This document shows, piece by piece, positions 15,500 to 25,411 of a stretch of DNA of 64,000 nucleotides. A model generated the notes under the pieces. That model saw nothing but the letters and a program-made list of their open reading frames with translations, did no database searches and was not told where the DNA came from. Origin of the DNA: Streptomyces sp. Edi2 (GTDB lineage Bacteria; Actinomycetota; Actinomycetes; Streptomycetales; Streptomycetaceae); assembly GCF_040253635.1 (NCBI RefSeq), contig NZ_JBEJGX010000003.1:5915501-5979500 (forward strand), read 5' to 3'. A program made the translations under genes and the position numbers. Position 1 is the stretch's first letter; each line of letters opens with the position of its first letter.

Positions 15500-17911
15500 A
15501 TGACCGACCACGACCACCCCTCAGGCCGCCGCGCGGCGTGCCGCCGGCGCCGGTGTGCCGCGCTCATCGCGGCCGGGGTGCTGCTCCCGCTGCCGGCCCT
15601 GACCGGATGCAGTGACGAGACCCGGGACACGTCCGTCGCCACATCCCAGGACATCGCCCCCGCGCCCCGCGGCGAACTGAAGAAGGGCGGCATGCTGCGC
15701 TGGGCCGTCGATGCGATGCCCGGCACGCTGAACGCCTTCCAGTCCGACGCCGACGCGGCCACCACGCGGATCACCGGCGCGGTGCTGCCCAGCATGTTCA
15801 CCATCGACGCGAACGGCCGGCCGCAGCGCAACGCCGACTACCTGGACGCCGCGGACATCAGCGCCCGCGACCCCAAGCAGGTCGTCACCTACAAGATCAA
15901 CCCCAAGGCGCGGTGGAGCGACGGCAGACCGATCACCGCCGCCGACTTCATCGCCCAGTGGACCGCGCTGCGCGGCAAGGACAACGCGTTCTGGACCGCC
16001 CGCAACGCCGGTTACGACCGGATCGGCAAGGTCGAACAGGGTGCGGACTCCCGCGAGGTCAAGGTCACCTTTGCCCGCCCCTACGCCGACTGGGAGTCGC
16101 TGTTCACCCCGCTCTACCCCAAGAGCGTGATGGGCAGCGCGGACGCCTTCAACGACGGCGCCCGCGAGCAACTGAAGGTCAGCGCGGGGCCGTTCCTCTT
16201 CCAGAAGCGGGACGCCGAACAGGGGCGCGTCGTCCTCGTACGCAACCCGAAGTGGTGGGGCGATCCCGCCATGCTCAAGAGGATCGTGCTGCAGTCGCTG
16301 CCCGGCGACAAGCGGGCCGCGGCGCTCGCCGACGGGAGCATCGATGTCGCGGCGGTCGACCAGGTCGCCGCGAAGCGGGTCGCCTCCGCCCGGCGCGCCG
16401 CCTCCGCCGGCCCCCACAAGCCCGGCGACGGCAACGCGGGCCCGCTGGGCGAGGGGAGCCGGGCCAGGGCCCGCTCGGACGCCAAGGCCGCCGCCGCGGA
16501 GAACGCCGTGCTGCGCGGCTACACCATCCGCAAGGCCCTGGAGCCCGCCTACACCCAGCTCGCCCTCAACGGCAGCAGCGGACCGCTGGCCGACGACCGG
16601 GTGCGCCGCGCGGTGGCCCGCGCCCTCGATCGCCAGGAGCTCGCGGACACCGTCCTCAAGCCGCTCGACCTGCCGTCCAGGCCGCTCGGCAGCCATCTGC
16701 TGATGGCCGAGCAGCAGGGCTACCAGGACCACAGCGATGCGCTCGGCGGCCAGGACACCGGGGCGGCCAAGGCGCTGCTCGCGGAAGCCGGCTGGAAGAG
16801 CAACGACACCGACCGCCAGCAGGCCGGCGAGAAGGCTGGCGCACCGGCGCCCGGCGCGGGCCGCGCCGACGGCGAGGACGGCTACGACACCTCGGACGAC
16901 CGCTACGGGGACGAGCGGGCCGGCGACCGGCCCGACGGCGGGGACGACGGGGATGCCGACGACCGCAACCCGGCCCGCTCCGGCCACGGTCATGCCGCCC
17001 CGCCCGCCAACGGCGGCCGGCGGGACGGCATGCGGCCCGCCGCCGCAAAGGCTCCGCTGTCCTTCACCGGCGCGGTCGGCTCCGAGGTCCAGCAGGCCGC
17101 CCTGCTGCGGCAGAGCGCGTCGTTCTACAAGGAGGCGGCGGCCAACGAGAAGGACGAGGCGAACGGTGACACCGGGTCCGGGGCGTACGCCAGGTACAAG
17201 CAGTACAAGAAGCGCGCGGCACAGACGCTCGGCGCGGCCGAGCTGATCGAGACCGGGCAGGCCCCGAATCTGCCGGGGTCCGGCGGCCACCCGGGCGCCC
17301 TGCGCGCGGCCGCCGAGCGGCCCGCCGACGCGGCCTTCGCACCGCGGCCGGCCGGCCACAAGGGGGCCAAGATCGCCGCCGTCAAGAAGAACGGCAGGCC
17401 GCTCACCCTGCGCTTCGTGCTCCCCGACGGGGCCGGCTCCGCACAGCTGCGCACCGTCGGACGGCAGATCGCCGAAATGCTCGGCAAGATCGGTGTACAG
17501 ACCTCCCTCCAGCGGGTCTCCGACGCCAGCTACTTCCAGGACCACATCGCCTCCGGTGACTACGACATGGCGCTGTACTCCTGGCCCGGCACCGCCTACC
17601 CGGCGACCGACGCCCGGCCGATCTACGCCAAGCCGCAGCCCGCGCCCGACGGCTCGCTGACCGTCGAGCAGAACTACACCCGGGTCGGCACCGACCACAT
17701 CGACCAGCTCTTCGACCAGGCCGCCTCCGAGCTGGACGAGAGCGCCGCGCACACGCTCGTCGAGCAGGCCGACGCCAGGATCTGGGCGGCCGCCGGATCG
17801 ATCCCGCTCTACCAGCGGCCCGAACTGGTGGCCACCAAGAAGACGCTCGCCAACGTCGGCGCCTTCGGCTTCGCCACGCCCCGCTTCCAGGACATCGGCT
17901 ACCAGATGTAG
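15500..17911 (+). CDS. LpqW-like lipoprotein of the peptide-binding (SBP family 5) fold with a large insertion
   Basis: This 803-residue product has an Arg-rich signal peptide and lipobox LTGC at Cys37, followed by the family 5 fold (GGMLRWAVDAMPGTLNAF, VVTYKINPKARWSDG and LRRVSD-type segments). No permease or ATPase is adjacent; instead typA follows, as in mycobacteria where lpqW (Rv1166) neighbours typA. LpqW has an SBP-like fold but works in cell-envelope glycolipid assembly rather than uptake. The usual short loop after LLAEAGWK is replaced by about 190 residues (435-630) that are low-complexity, first Asp/Gly-rich and then Ala/Lys-rich, so the protein is far longer than common SBPs. ATG 15500 follows GGAGGT. 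Orthology is inferred from synteny and fold. Confidence 0.75.
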   Translation: MTDHDHPSGRRAACRRRRCAALIAAGVLLPLPALTGCSDETRDTSVATSQDIAPAPRGELKKGGMLRWAVDAMPGTLNAFQSDADAATTRITGAVLPSMFTIDANGRPQRNADYLDAADISARDPKQVVTYKINPKARWSDGRPITAADFIAQWTALRGKDNAFWTARNAGYDRIGKVEQGADSREVKVTFARPYADWESLFTPLYPKSVMGSADAFNDGAREQLKVSAGPFLFQKRDAEQGRVVLVRNPKWWGDPAMLKRIVLQSLPGDKRAAALADGSIDVAAVDQVAAKRVASARRAASAGPHKPGDGNAGPLGEGSRARARSDAKAAAAENAVLRGYTIRKALEPAYTQLALNGSSGPLADDRVRRAVARALDRQELADTVLKPLDLPSRPLGSHLLMAEQQGYQDHSDALGGQDTGAAKALLAEAGWKSNDTDRQQAGEKAGAPAPGAGRADGEDGYDTSDDRYGDERAGDRPDGGDDGDADDRNPARSGHGHAAPPANGGRRDGMRPAAAKAPLSFTGAVGSEVQQAALLRQSASFYKEAAANEKDEANGDTGSGAYARYKQYKKRAAQTLGAAELIETGQAPNLPGSGGHPGALRAAAERPADAAFAPRPAGHKGAKIAAVKKNGRPLTLRFVLPDGAGSAQLRTVGRQIAEMLGKIGVQTSLQRVSDASYFQDHIASGDYDMALYSWPGTAYPATDARPIYAKPQPAPDGSLTVEQNYTRVGTDHIDQLFDQAASELDESAAHTLVEQADARIWAAAGSIPLYQRPELVATKKTLANVGAFGFATPRFQDIGYQM

Positions 17912-17970
17912 CAGGGCAGCCACCCTGGCGAATAAAAGGCAAGAAACCGCAGGTCAGGCGGCATAGGTAC

Positions 17971-18000
17971 GGGCTGCGGCGGCCAATGCCGCCGCAGCCC
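17971..18000 (+). terminator. Intrinsic terminator after the LpqW-like gene
   Basis: A perfect 13-bp inverted repeat (GGGCTGCGGCGGC and its complement) with a CAAT loop lies 59 bases after the stop codon and before typA, separating the two transcripts. Confidence 0.8.
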
Positions 18001-18098
18001 CGTACGATGGGGTGAGGCCGTGGCTTCGTTATGCCCGGCAGGCGCGCGTACCGGATGGACGTGCCGCCACCCACGATTCCGGGAGAAGCGCCGCCAGT

Positions 18099-19970
18099 AT
18101 GCCCACGCGCCACGACATTCGTAACGTAGCCATCGTCGCCCACGTCGACCATGGGAAGACGACCCTCGTCGACGCCATGCTCAAGCAGGCCGGTGCGTTC
18201 GCCGAACACGCCGCCGAGAAGCTCGACGACCGGATGATGGACTCCAACGACCTGGAGCGTGAGAAGGGCATCACGATCCTCGCCAAGAACACGGCGGTGA
18301 AGTATCACCCCAAGGACGGCGGGGACCCGATCACGATCAACATCATCGACACCCCCGGCCACGCCGACTTCGGTGGCGAGGTCGAGCGCGGTCTGTCGAT
18401 GGTCGACGCGGTCGTGCTGCTGGTCGACGCTTCCGAGGGCCCGCTCCCGCAGACCCGCTTCGTGCTCCGCAAGGCCCTCTCGGCCCGGATGCCGGTCATC
18501 CTGTGCATCAACAAGACCGACCGCCCCGACTCCCGGATCGACGAGGTCGTCAACGAGACCTACGACCTCTTCCTGGACCTGGACGCGGACGAGGACCAGA
18601 TCGAGTTCCCGATCGTCTACGCCTGCGCCCGTGACGGCGTCGCCTCGCTGACCAAGCCGGAGGACGGCACCGTCCCCGCCGACAGCGAGAACCTGCAGCC
18701 GTTCTTCACCACGCTGCTGGAGCACGCCCCGGCGCCGGAGTACGACGAGGAAGCCCCGCTCCAGGCCCACGTCACCAACCTCGACGCGGACAACTTCCTC
18801 GGCCGTATCGCCCTGCTCCGGGTCGAGCAGGGCGAGCTGAAGAAGGGCCAGACCGTCGCGTGGATCAAGCGTGACGGCACGATGTCCAACGTCCGCATCA
18901 CCGAGCTGATGATGACCGAGGCGCTGACCCGCAAGCCCGCCGAGAAGGCCGGCCCCGGTGACATCTGCGCCGTCGCCGGTATCCCGGACATCATGATCGG
19001 CGAGACGCTGGCCGACCCGGAGAACCCGGTCGCGCTGCCGCTGATCACGGTCGACGAGCCGGCCATCTCGATGACCATCGGCACGAACACCTCGCCGCTG
19101 GTCGGCAAGGGCGGCAAGGGCCACAAGGTCACCGCCCGCCAGGTCAAGGACCGCCTGGACCGCGAGCTGATCGGTAACGTTTCGCTGCGCGTGCTGGACA
19201 CCGAGCGCCCCGACGCCTGGGAGGTCCAGGGCCGTGGCGAGCTGGCGCTGGCGATCCTGGTCGAGACCATGCGCCGGGAGGGCTTCGAGCTCACCGTCGG
19301 CAAGCCCGAGGTCGTCACCAAGGAGATCGACGGCAAGCTGCACGAGCCGATCGAGCGCCTGACGATCGACTCCCCCGAGGAGCACCTGGGCGCGATCACG
19401 CAGCTGATGGCGTCCCGCAAGGGCCGTATGGAGACCATGACCAACCACGGTTCCGGCTGGATCCGTATGGAGTGGATCGTGCCGTCGCGCGGCCTGATCG
19501 GCTTCCGTACGGAGTTCCTGACCCAGACCCGCGGTACGGGCATCGCGCACTCCCTCTTCGAGGGCCACGAGCCGTGGTTCGGCGAGCTGCGCACCCGCCA
19601 CAACGGTTCGCTGGTCGCCGACCGCTCCGGTTCGGTCACGCCGTTCGCGATGATCAATCTCCAGGAGCGCGGCGTGATCTTCACGGAGCCGGGCACCGAG
19701 GTGTACGAGGGCATGATCATCGGTGAGAACTCGCGCGCCGACGACATGGACGTGAACATCACCAAGGAGAAGAAGCTCACCAACATGCGTGCGGCTTCGG
19801 CGGACACCACCGAGAACGTGGTCCCGCCGCGCAAGCTCTCCCTGGAGCAGTCCCTGGAGTTCTGCCGCGACGACGAGTGCATCGAGGTCACCCCGGAGAC
19901 GGTCCGTATCCGCAAGGTCGTCCTGGACCAGAAGGAGCGCGGCCGCACCGCGTCGCGCGCCAAGCGGTAA
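18099..19970 (+). CDS. typA: Ribosome-associated GTPase TypA/BipA
   Basis: TypA is a translational GTPase that binds the ribosome and supports assembly and stress adaptation. The 623-residue product has G1 AHVDHGKTT (residues 14-22), G3 [10 protein letters not shown] and G4 NKTDRPDS, then the EF-G-like domains and the TypA C-terminal domain (TNMRAASAD near the end). ATG 18099 follows GGGAG. It is bounded by hairpin terminators on both sides and so is probably a single-gene transcript. Its codon use is typical of a well expressed gene. Confidence 0.97.
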   Translation: MPTRHDIRNVAIVAHVDHGKTTLVDAMLKQAGAFAEHAAEKLDDRMMDSNDLEREKGITILAKNTAVKYHPKDGGDPITINIIDTPGHADFGGEVERGLSMVDAVVLLVDASEGPLPQTRFVLRKALSARMPVILCINKTDRPDSRIDEVVNETYDLFLDLDADEDQIEFPIVYACARDGVASLTKPEDGTVPADSENLQPFFTTLLEHAPAPEYDEEAPLQAHVTNLDADNFLGRIALLRVEQGELKKGQTVAWIKRDGTMSNVRITELMMTEALTRKPAEKAGPGDICAVAGIPDIMIGETLADPENPVALPLITVDEPAISMTIGTNTSPLVGKGGKGHKVTARQVKDRLDRELIGNVSLRVLDTERPDAWEVQGRGELALAILVETMRREGFELTVGKPEVVTKEIDGKLHEPIERLTIDSPEEHLGAITQLMASRKGRMETMTNHGSGWIRMEWIVPSRGLIGFRTEFLTQTRGTGIAHSLFEGHEPWFGELRTRHNGSLVADRSGSVTPFAMINLQERGVIFTEPGTEVYEGMIIGENSRADDMDVNITKEKKLTNMRAASADTTENVVPPRKLSLEQSLEFCRDDECIEVTPETVRIRKVVLDQKERGRTASRAKR

Positions 19971-20006
19971 CACCGACGGTGGTCCGGGCCGGGCTGCCGG
20001 TCCGGG

Positions 20007-20043
20007 AAACGGGGCGTCCCTCCGCGTGAGGGGCGCCCCGTTT
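20007..20043 (+). terminator. Intrinsic terminator after typA
   Basis: A stem of AAACGGGGCG and CGCCCCGTTT with inner CCCTC/GAGGG pairing, followed by TTT, lies 36 bases after the typA stop. It is a strong rho-independent-type structure. Confidence 0.85.
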
Positions 20044-20153
20044 GCGTACCCGGGCAGGGCGGGGCGGCCCGCGCGGGGGAAGCGGCAGGGGCTCCGCGGC
20101 GCCGGCATCCCGGCCACGGCCGGGTTGTCAGTGGTCGGCGGCAGACTGGCGGT

Positions 20154-20486
20154 ATGGCAGCTACAACGAAGATCGAGACCGGGCGCGGGATCGCCACGCT
20201 CATCAATGTGTTCACCGTCGCGCCCGAGCGGCAGGCGGAGCTGGTGGCGGTGCTCAGCCGGGCCACCGAGGAGACGATGAAGGACCGGCCGGGGTTCATC
20301 TCGGCGAACATCCACGCGAGCGCGGACGGCGAACGGGTCGTCAATTACGCCCAGTGGGAGAGCGAGGAGCACTTCCGGACGATGCTGGGCGACCCGAGTG
20401 CGCAGGAGCACATGGCGGAGGCCGCGGCGCTGGCGGAGGGGTTCGACCCGCGGCTGTTCGCGGTGGAGTCCGTGCATCACATATAG
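20154..20486 (+). CDS. Antibiotic biosynthesis monooxygenase (ABM) fold protein
   Basis: The 110-residue product has the ferredoxin-like ABM pattern: strand ATLINVFTV, helix RQAELVAVLSRATEETM, PGFISANIH, then YAQWESEEHFRTM. ABM proteins include cofactor-free monooxygenases and haem-degrading or quinone-modifying enzymes, so the reaction cannot be assigned. ATG 20154 has only a weak ribosome binding site. It sits alone between the typA terminator and the peptide transporter, with no biosynthetic cluster nearby. Confidence 0.8.
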   Translation: MAATTKIETGRGIATLINVFTVAPERQAELVAVLSRATEETMKDRPGFISANIHASADGERVVNYAQWESEEHFRTMLGDPSAQEHMAEAAALAEGFDPRLFAVESVHHI

Positions 20487-20794
20487 GGGTTGCCGGGGCG
20501 AGTCCGGGGAGAGGGCCTGGGGGCGCTCCGGGGCGCTCCGGGGCTCTCCCCGGGCTTTCCCGGAGTTCTCCCCGGGCTCTCTCCGGGCTTTCCCGCGGCT
20601 TCTCCCCGGGGGCTCCTCCGCTCTGTCCCCGCCCGTGGCACCGGCCGCGGGCGGCGTACCTCCCCGCCCGTCCCCGCTCAGGCATCCGAGGGTTTTCTCC
20701 GGTCTTCGGAGCAGTGGCGGTCGCCGCCGAAGTGCGGTACGTCCCCCTTTGCGCTCTGATGTGGCTAGGCATGATCCGGACCTGAGGAGGCGTC
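20487..20794. other. Intergenic region with CTCCGGGG-type degenerate repeats
   Basis: This 308-base gap before the oligopeptide transporter contains, at about 20515-20625, a series of imperfect units alternating CCGGGGCGCT and CTCCCCGGGCTTTCCC. These can fold into several alternative hairpins. The final 100 bases lead to the strong GGAGG of the next gene and presumably hold its promoter. No gene is supported. Confidence 0.5.
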
Positions 20795-22414
20795 ATGCGG
20801 AGAGCCACGCGCGCGAAGTGGGGCGGCTGCGCCGTCGTCGTCGCCCTCGTGGCCTCGGCCTGCGGGGGCGGGGCCGGCGCAGGCCGTTCCGGGGTGGTCA
20901 GCTCGTCCTGGGGTGATCCGCAGAATCCGCTGGAGCCGGCGAACACCAATGAGGTCCAGGGCGGCAAGGTTCTGGAGATGCTGTTCCGGGGGCTCAAGCG
21001 CTACAACCCGAAGACCGGCGCGGCGGAGAATGTGATCGCCGACCGCATCGAGACGAAGGATTCGCGGAATTTCACGGTGACGCTGAAGAAGGGCTGGACC
21101 TTCAGCAACGGGGAAAAGGTCACGGCCCGGTCCTTCGTGGATGCCTGGAATTATGGTGCGCTGCTGAGCAATAAGCAGAAGAACGCGGCGTTCTTCTCCT
21201 ACATCGACGGCTTTGCGCAGGTGCATCCGGACCGCGGGCGTCCGCGGGCCAGGACCCTGTCGGGGCTGGTGGTGAAGGACGACCACACCTTCACCGTCAA
21301 GCTCAACCAGAATTTCTCCAGCTGGCCCGACACGCTGGGCTACGCGGCCTTCATGCCGCTCCCGCGGGCATTCTTCCGCCACCACGACGCCTGGCTCGGG
21401 AATCCTGTCGGGAACGGCCCGTATCTCGTGGACTCCTATGAAAAGGGGTCCGTGCTGCGGATGCGGAAGTGGGGAAAGTACCCGGGTGACGATCCGGCGC
21501 GGAACGGCGGAATCGACCTGCGGGTCTATACGGACAACAACACCGCCTACACCGATCTGCAGGCGGGCAATCTCGACCTGGTCGACGATGTGCCGGCCGC
21601 GCAGCTCACGCATGTGAAGGCGGACCTCGGGGGCCGCTACATCAACCAGCCGGCCGGGATCATCCAGACCCTGACCTTCCCCATGTACGACAAGCGGTGG
21701 AACCATCCGGGCGCGGAGAAGCTGCGGCGCGGTCTGTCCATGGCGATCGACCGGGACCAGATCACCCGGGAGATCTTCCGGCGGACCCGCACCCCCGCCA
21801 CCGACTGGACCTCGCCGGTGCTGGGGGCGAAGGGCGGGTACAAGGCGGGGCTGTGCGGCGACGCCTGTGTGTTCAACCCGGCCAGGGCGAAGCAGCTCAT
21901 CAAGGAGGGGGGCGGCATCCCCGGCGGGACGATGACCCTCACGTACAACGCCGATACGGGCTCCCACAAGGACTGGGTCGACGCCCTCTGCAACAGCGTC
22001 AACAAGTCGCTGGGCGACGACAACGCCTGCGTCGGCAACCCGGTCGGGACCTTCGCCGACTTCCGGAACAAGATCACGGCCAGGCGGATGACCGGGCCGT
22101 TCCGGGCCGGCTGGCAGATGGACTATCCGCTGATCCAGAACTTCCTGCAGCCGCTGTACTACACCGACGCATCCTCCAACGACGGCAAGTTCAGCAACCG
22201 CGCCTTCGACAAGCTGGTGAACGAGGCGAACGCGGCAACGGACACCGGCCGGGCGGTCGCGACGTTCCAGGACTCGGAGAAGATCCTCGCCCAGCAGATG
22301 CCGGCCATTCCGCTCTGGTACCAGAACGGCAGCGCCGGCTATTCGGAGCGGATCAGCAATGTGGCACTGAATCCGTTCAGTGTGCCCGTCTACAACGAGA
22401 TCAAGGTCAACTGA
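20795..22414 (+). CDS. Oligopeptide ABC transporter substrate-binding lipoprotein
   Basis: This 539-residue family 5 solute-binding protein starts after AGGAGG and has a signal peptide with lipobox SAC at Cys23. The fold segments (SSWGDPQNPLEPANTNE, FTVTLKKGWTFSNGEKV, GNGPYLVDSYEKGS) are typical of OppA/DppA. It captures peptides at the outer face of the membrane and delivers them to the permease pair encoded next. It is the first gene of a five-gene operon. Four Cys in the C-terminal lobe (LCGDACVF and LCNSV...DNACVG) may form disulphides. The substrate range is unknown. Confidence 0.92.
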   Translation: MRRATRAKWGGCAVVVALVASACGGGAGAGRSGVVSSSWGDPQNPLEPANTNEVQGGKVLEMLFRGLKRYNPKTGAAENVIADRIETKDSRNFTVTLKKGWTFSNGEKVTARSFVDAWNYGALLSNKQKNAAFFSYIDGFAQVHPDRGRPRARTLSGLVVKDDHTFTVKLNQNFSSWPDTLGYAAFMPLPRAFFRHHDAWLGNPVGNGPYLVDSYEKGSVLRMRKWGKYPGDDPARNGGIDLRVYTDNNTAYTDLQAGNLDLVDDVPAAQLTHVKADLGGRYINQPAGIIQTLTFPMYDKRWNHPGAEKLRRGLSMAIDRDQITREIFRRTRTPATDWTSPVLGAKGGYKAGLCGDACVFNPARAKQLIKEGGGIPGGTMTLTYNADTGSHKDWVDALCNSVNKSLGDDNACVGNPVGTFADFRNKITARRMTGPFRAGWQMDYPLIQNFLQPLYYTDASSNDGKFSNRAFDKLVNEANAATDTGRAVATFQDSEKILAQQMPAIPLWYQNGSAGYSERISNVALNPFSVPVYNEIKVN

Positions 22415-22441
22415 CTGCGGCGTGAGGGAGGTTGACGCTTC

Positions 22442-23365
22442 ATGGGACGCTATGTGATCCGGCGGCTGCTCCAGATGATCCCGGTGTTCATCGGCAGCAC
22501 ATTCCTGATCTTCTTCATGGTCTACGCACTGGGCGACCCCGTGGCCGCGATGTTCGGCGACCGGGCCCCCGACCCCGCCACCGCCGCGCAGATCCGCCGC
22601 GACCTCTACCTCGACGAGCCGCTGTGGAAGCAGTATCTGCACTACATGGGCCAGATCTTCCAGGGAAATTTCGGCACCGCGTTCAACGGCCAGTCGGTCA
22701 CCGAGCTGATGGCTTCCGCCTTTCCCGTCACCCTGCGGCTGACGGTCATCGCCATCGTGATCGAGATGGTGGCGGGCATCGTGCTGGGGGTGTTCAGCGG
22801 GCTGCGCCGCGGCCGGGACATCGACACCACGGTCCTCGTCCTCACCCTCGTCGTGGTGTCCATCCCGACGTTCGTCAGCGGCTATCTGCTGCAGTTCCTG
22901 TTCGGGGTGCAGTGGGGCTGGGCCGCGCCGTCCGTCGCCCCCGAAGCGCCACTGAACGAACTCCTGCTGCCGGGGCTGGTGCTGGCCCTGGTCTCGCTCG
23001 CCTATGTCACCCGGCTGACGCGGACCTCGATCGCGGAGAACGCCCGCGCCGACTACGTCCGTACGGCCGTCGCCAAGGGCCTGCCCCGGCGCCGGGTCAT
23101 CACCCGCCATCTGCTGCGCAATTCGCTGATCCCGGTGGTCACCTTCATCGGCACGGACATCGGCGCCCTGATGGGCGGCGCGATCGTCACCGAGCGCATC
23201 TTCAACATTCATGGCGTCGGCTTCCAGCTCTACCAGGGAGTCCTGCGGCAGAACTCGCCGACCGTCGTGGGCTTCGTGACGATTCTGGTGCTGGTCTTCC
23301 TCCTGGCGAACCTCCTCGTCGACCTGTTGTACGCCGTCCTCGACCCGAGGATCCGCTATGCCTGA
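22442..23365 (+). CDS. Oligopeptide ABC transporter permease, OppB/DppB type
   Basis: The 307-residue protein has the six-helix layout of DppB-type permeases, starting MGRYVIRRLLQMIPVFIGST, with the cytoplasmic EAA-like loop around RADYVRTAVAKGLPRRRV that contacts the ATPase. It forms half of the transmembrane channel. ATG 22442 follows GAGGGAGG. The downstream permease gene starts inside its last codons (8-base overlap), so translation is coupled. Confidence 0.93.
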   Translation: MGRYVIRRLLQMIPVFIGSTFLIFFMVYALGDPVAAMFGDRAPDPATAAQIRRDLYLDEPLWKQYLHYMGQIFQGNFGTAFNGQSVTELMASAFPVTLRLTVIAIVIEMVAGIVLGVFSGLRRGRDIDTTVLVLTLVVVSIPTFVSGYLLQFLFGVQWGWAAPSVAPEAPLNELLLPGLVLALVSLAYVTRLTRTSIAENARADYVRTAVAKGLPRRRVITRHLLRNSLIPVVTFIGTDIGALMGGAIVTERIFNIHGVGFQLYQGVLRQNSPTVVGFVTILVLVFLLANLLVDLLYAVLDPRIRYA

Positions 23366-24344
23366 GCCCTACGTCCCCAAGGAAGCCATCGGCCACGGCG
23401 ACGGCGGCTCCGCCGCACTGGCCATCGGCGAGGCGGAGTCGCTGGAGCGGCGGCCCGGTGCGGCCCCGCCGGGCGCCGGGCTCGGCAAGGAGCCCGGCAA
23501 GCCCCGCAGCCTGTGGAGCGACGCCTGGCACGATCTGTACCGCAACCCCGTCTTCGTGGTCTCCGCGCTGGTCATCGTGTTCCTGGTGATCATCGCGATC
23601 TGGCCGCAGCTGATCGCCACCGGCAACCCGTACCGCGCGGACCTCGCCAAGGCACAGCAGGGCTCCCAGCCCGGCCACCCCTTCGGCTTCGACACCCAGG
23701 GCCGCGACGTCTACACCCGGGTGGTCTACGGGGCCCGCGCCTCCATCACCGTCGGCGTCTGTGCCACGACCGGCGCGGCGCTGCTGGGCAGCCTGCTGGG
23801 CGGGCTGGCCGGCTTCTTCGGCGGCTGGGGGGACAACCTGCTCTCCCGGCTCGCCGACATCTTCTTCGGCATCCCGGTGATCCTCGGCGGCCTGGTCTTC
23901 CTCTCGGTCGTCACCAGCAGCACGGTCTGGCCGGTGGTCGGCTTCATCGTGCTGCTCGGCTGGCCGCAGGTCTCCCGTATCGCCCGCGGGTCCGTCGTCA
24001 CCGCCAAGCAGAACGACTACGTCCAGGCCGCACGGGCGCTGGGCGCAAGCAACGGACGGATGCTGCTGCGGCACATCGCACCGAACGCCGTCGCCCCGGT
24101 CATCGTCGTCGCCACCATCGCGCTCGGCACGTACATCGCGCTGGAGGCGACGCTCTCCTACCTCGGCGCGGGCCTGAAACCGCCCACCGTCTCCTGGGGC
24201 ATCGACATCTCCGCGGCCTCCACCTACATCCGCAGCGCGCCGCACATGCTGCTGTGGCCCGCGGGCGCACTGAGCATCACGGTGCTGGCGTTCATCATGC
24301 TCGGCGACGCGGTGCGCGACGCCCTCGACCCCAAGTTGCGCTGA
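23358..24344 (+). CDS. Oligopeptide ABC transporter permease, OppC/DppC type
   Basis: The 328-residue permease has an N-terminal cytoplasmic extension of about 50 residues, a first helix at VVSALVIVFLVIIAIWPQLI, and the conserved loop NDYVQAARALGASNGRMLLR that docks to the ATPase. It pairs with the preceding DppB-type protein. The ATG overlaps the previous gene by 8 bases. Confidence 0.93.
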   Translation: MPEPYVPKEAIGHGDGGSAALAIGEAESLERRPGAAPPGAGLGKEPGKPRSLWSDAWHDLYRNPVFVVSALVIVFLVIIAIWPQLIATGNPYRADLAKAQQGSQPGHPFGFDTQGRDVYTRVVYGARASITVGVCATTGAALLGSLLGGLAGFFGGWGDNLLSRLADIFFGIPVILGGLVFLSVVTSSTVWPVVGFIVLLGWPQVSRIARGSVVTAKQNDYVQAARALGASNGRMLLRHIAPNAVAPVIVVATIALGTYIALEATLSYLGAGLKPPTVSWGIDISAASTYIRSAPHMLLWPAGALSITVLAFIMLGDAVRDALDPKLR

Positions 24345-24355
24345 GGAGCCGGAAG

Positions 24356-25411
24356 ATGACGAACGAGGACGCGGACAGCGGGCCCGCGGACAGCAGGTCC
24401 GCGGGCGGCGGCACGGCCCTCGCGGAGGCGCCCCTGCTCGACGTGCGCGATCTGCGGGTCGAGTTCCGTACCCGCGACGGCGTGGCGAAGGCCGTCAACG
24501 GCGTCAGCTACCGCGTGGCGCCGGGGCAGACGCTGGCGGTGCTCGGAGAGTCAGGATCCGGCAAGTCCGTCACCGCCCAAGCCGTGATGGGCATCCTCGA
24601 CTCGCCGCCGGGGTTCGTCACCGGCGGCGAGATCATCTTCCAGGGGCGCGATCTGCTCACCCTGCGCAAGGAGGAGCGGCGGAAGGTCCGCGGCGCCAAG
24701 ATGGCGATGATCTTCCAGGACTCGCTGTCCGCGCTGAACCCGGTCCTCACCGTCGGGGCGCAGCTCGCGGAGATGTTCGAGGTCCACGAGGGGATGTCCC
24801 GTAAGGGCGCCCGCGGCCGGGCCGTGGAGCTGATGGAGCGGGTCGGCATCCCGGCGGCCCGGCAGCGGGTGGGCGACTATCCGCACCAGTTCTCCGGCGG
24901 GATGCGCCAGCGCATCATGATCGCGATGGCGATGGCCCTCGGCCCCGACCTGATCATCGCGGACGAGCCGACCACGGCGCTGGACGTCACGGTCCAGGCG
25001 CAGGTGATGGACCTGCTGGCGGAGCTGCAGCGCGAGCTCACCATGGGGCTGATCCTGATCACCCATGACCTCGGGGTGGTCGCGGACGTCGCCGACACCA
25101 TCGCGGTGATGTACGCGGGCCGGATCGTCGAGACCGCCCCCGTCCACCAGCTCTACCGGGCGCCCGCGCACCCGTACACCCGCGGTCTGCTGGACTCCAT
25201 CCCCCGGCTGGACCAGAAGGGCCAGCGGCTGTACGCGATCAAGGGCCTGCCGCCCAATCTGACCGCCATCCCGCCGGGCTGCCCCTTCCACCCCCGCTGC
25301 CCGCTGGCCCAGGACGTCTGCCGCACCGACCCTCCGCCGCTCTACGAGGCCGGGCCCGGCCGGGCCAGCGCCTGCCACTTCTGGAAGGAGACGATCGATG
25401 GGGCCCGGTGA
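24356..25411 (+). CDS. Oligopeptide ABC transporter ATPase, OppD type
   Basis: The 351-residue ATPase has Walker A GESGSGKS, signature SGGMRQR, Walker B LIIADEPT and the C-terminal oligopeptide/dipeptide extension with Cys pattern C-x5-C-x6-C and a final ACHF. In this subfamily the C-terminal cysteines are known to bind an iron-sulfur cluster in several members. ATG 24356 follows GAGGAG. It overlaps the next ATPase gene by 14 bases and forms a heterodimer with it. Confidence 0.93.
   Translation: MTNEDADSGPADSRSAGGGTALAEAPLLDVRDLRVEFRTRDGVAKAVNGVSYRVAPGQTLAVLGESGSGKSVTAQAVMGILDSPPGFVTGGEIIFQGRDLLTLRKEERRKVRGAKMAMIFQDSLSALNPVLTVGAQLAEMFEVHEGMSRKGARGRAVELMERVGIPAARQRVGDYPHQFSGGMRQRIMIAMAMALGPDLIIADEPTTALDVTVQAQVMDLLAELQRELTMGLILITHDLGVVADVADTIAVMYAGRIVETAPVHQLYRAPAHPYTRGLLDSIPRLDQKGQRLYAIKGLPPNLTAIPPGCPFHPRCPLAQDVCRTDPPPLYEAGPGRASACHFWKETIDGAR

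Noticed and set aside
17403..20480. Very long minus-strand open frame opposite typA
   Set aside because: It covers typA and parts of its neighbours on the other strand; its Arg/Val/Asp-rich composition is typical of an antisense frame in high-GC DNA and it has no domain.
1155..20486. A secondary-metabolite cluster, suggested by a methyltransferase and an ABM-domain protein
   Set aside because: The two genes are 18 kb apart, with housekeeping genes between, and there is no synthase or scaffold-forming enzyme.
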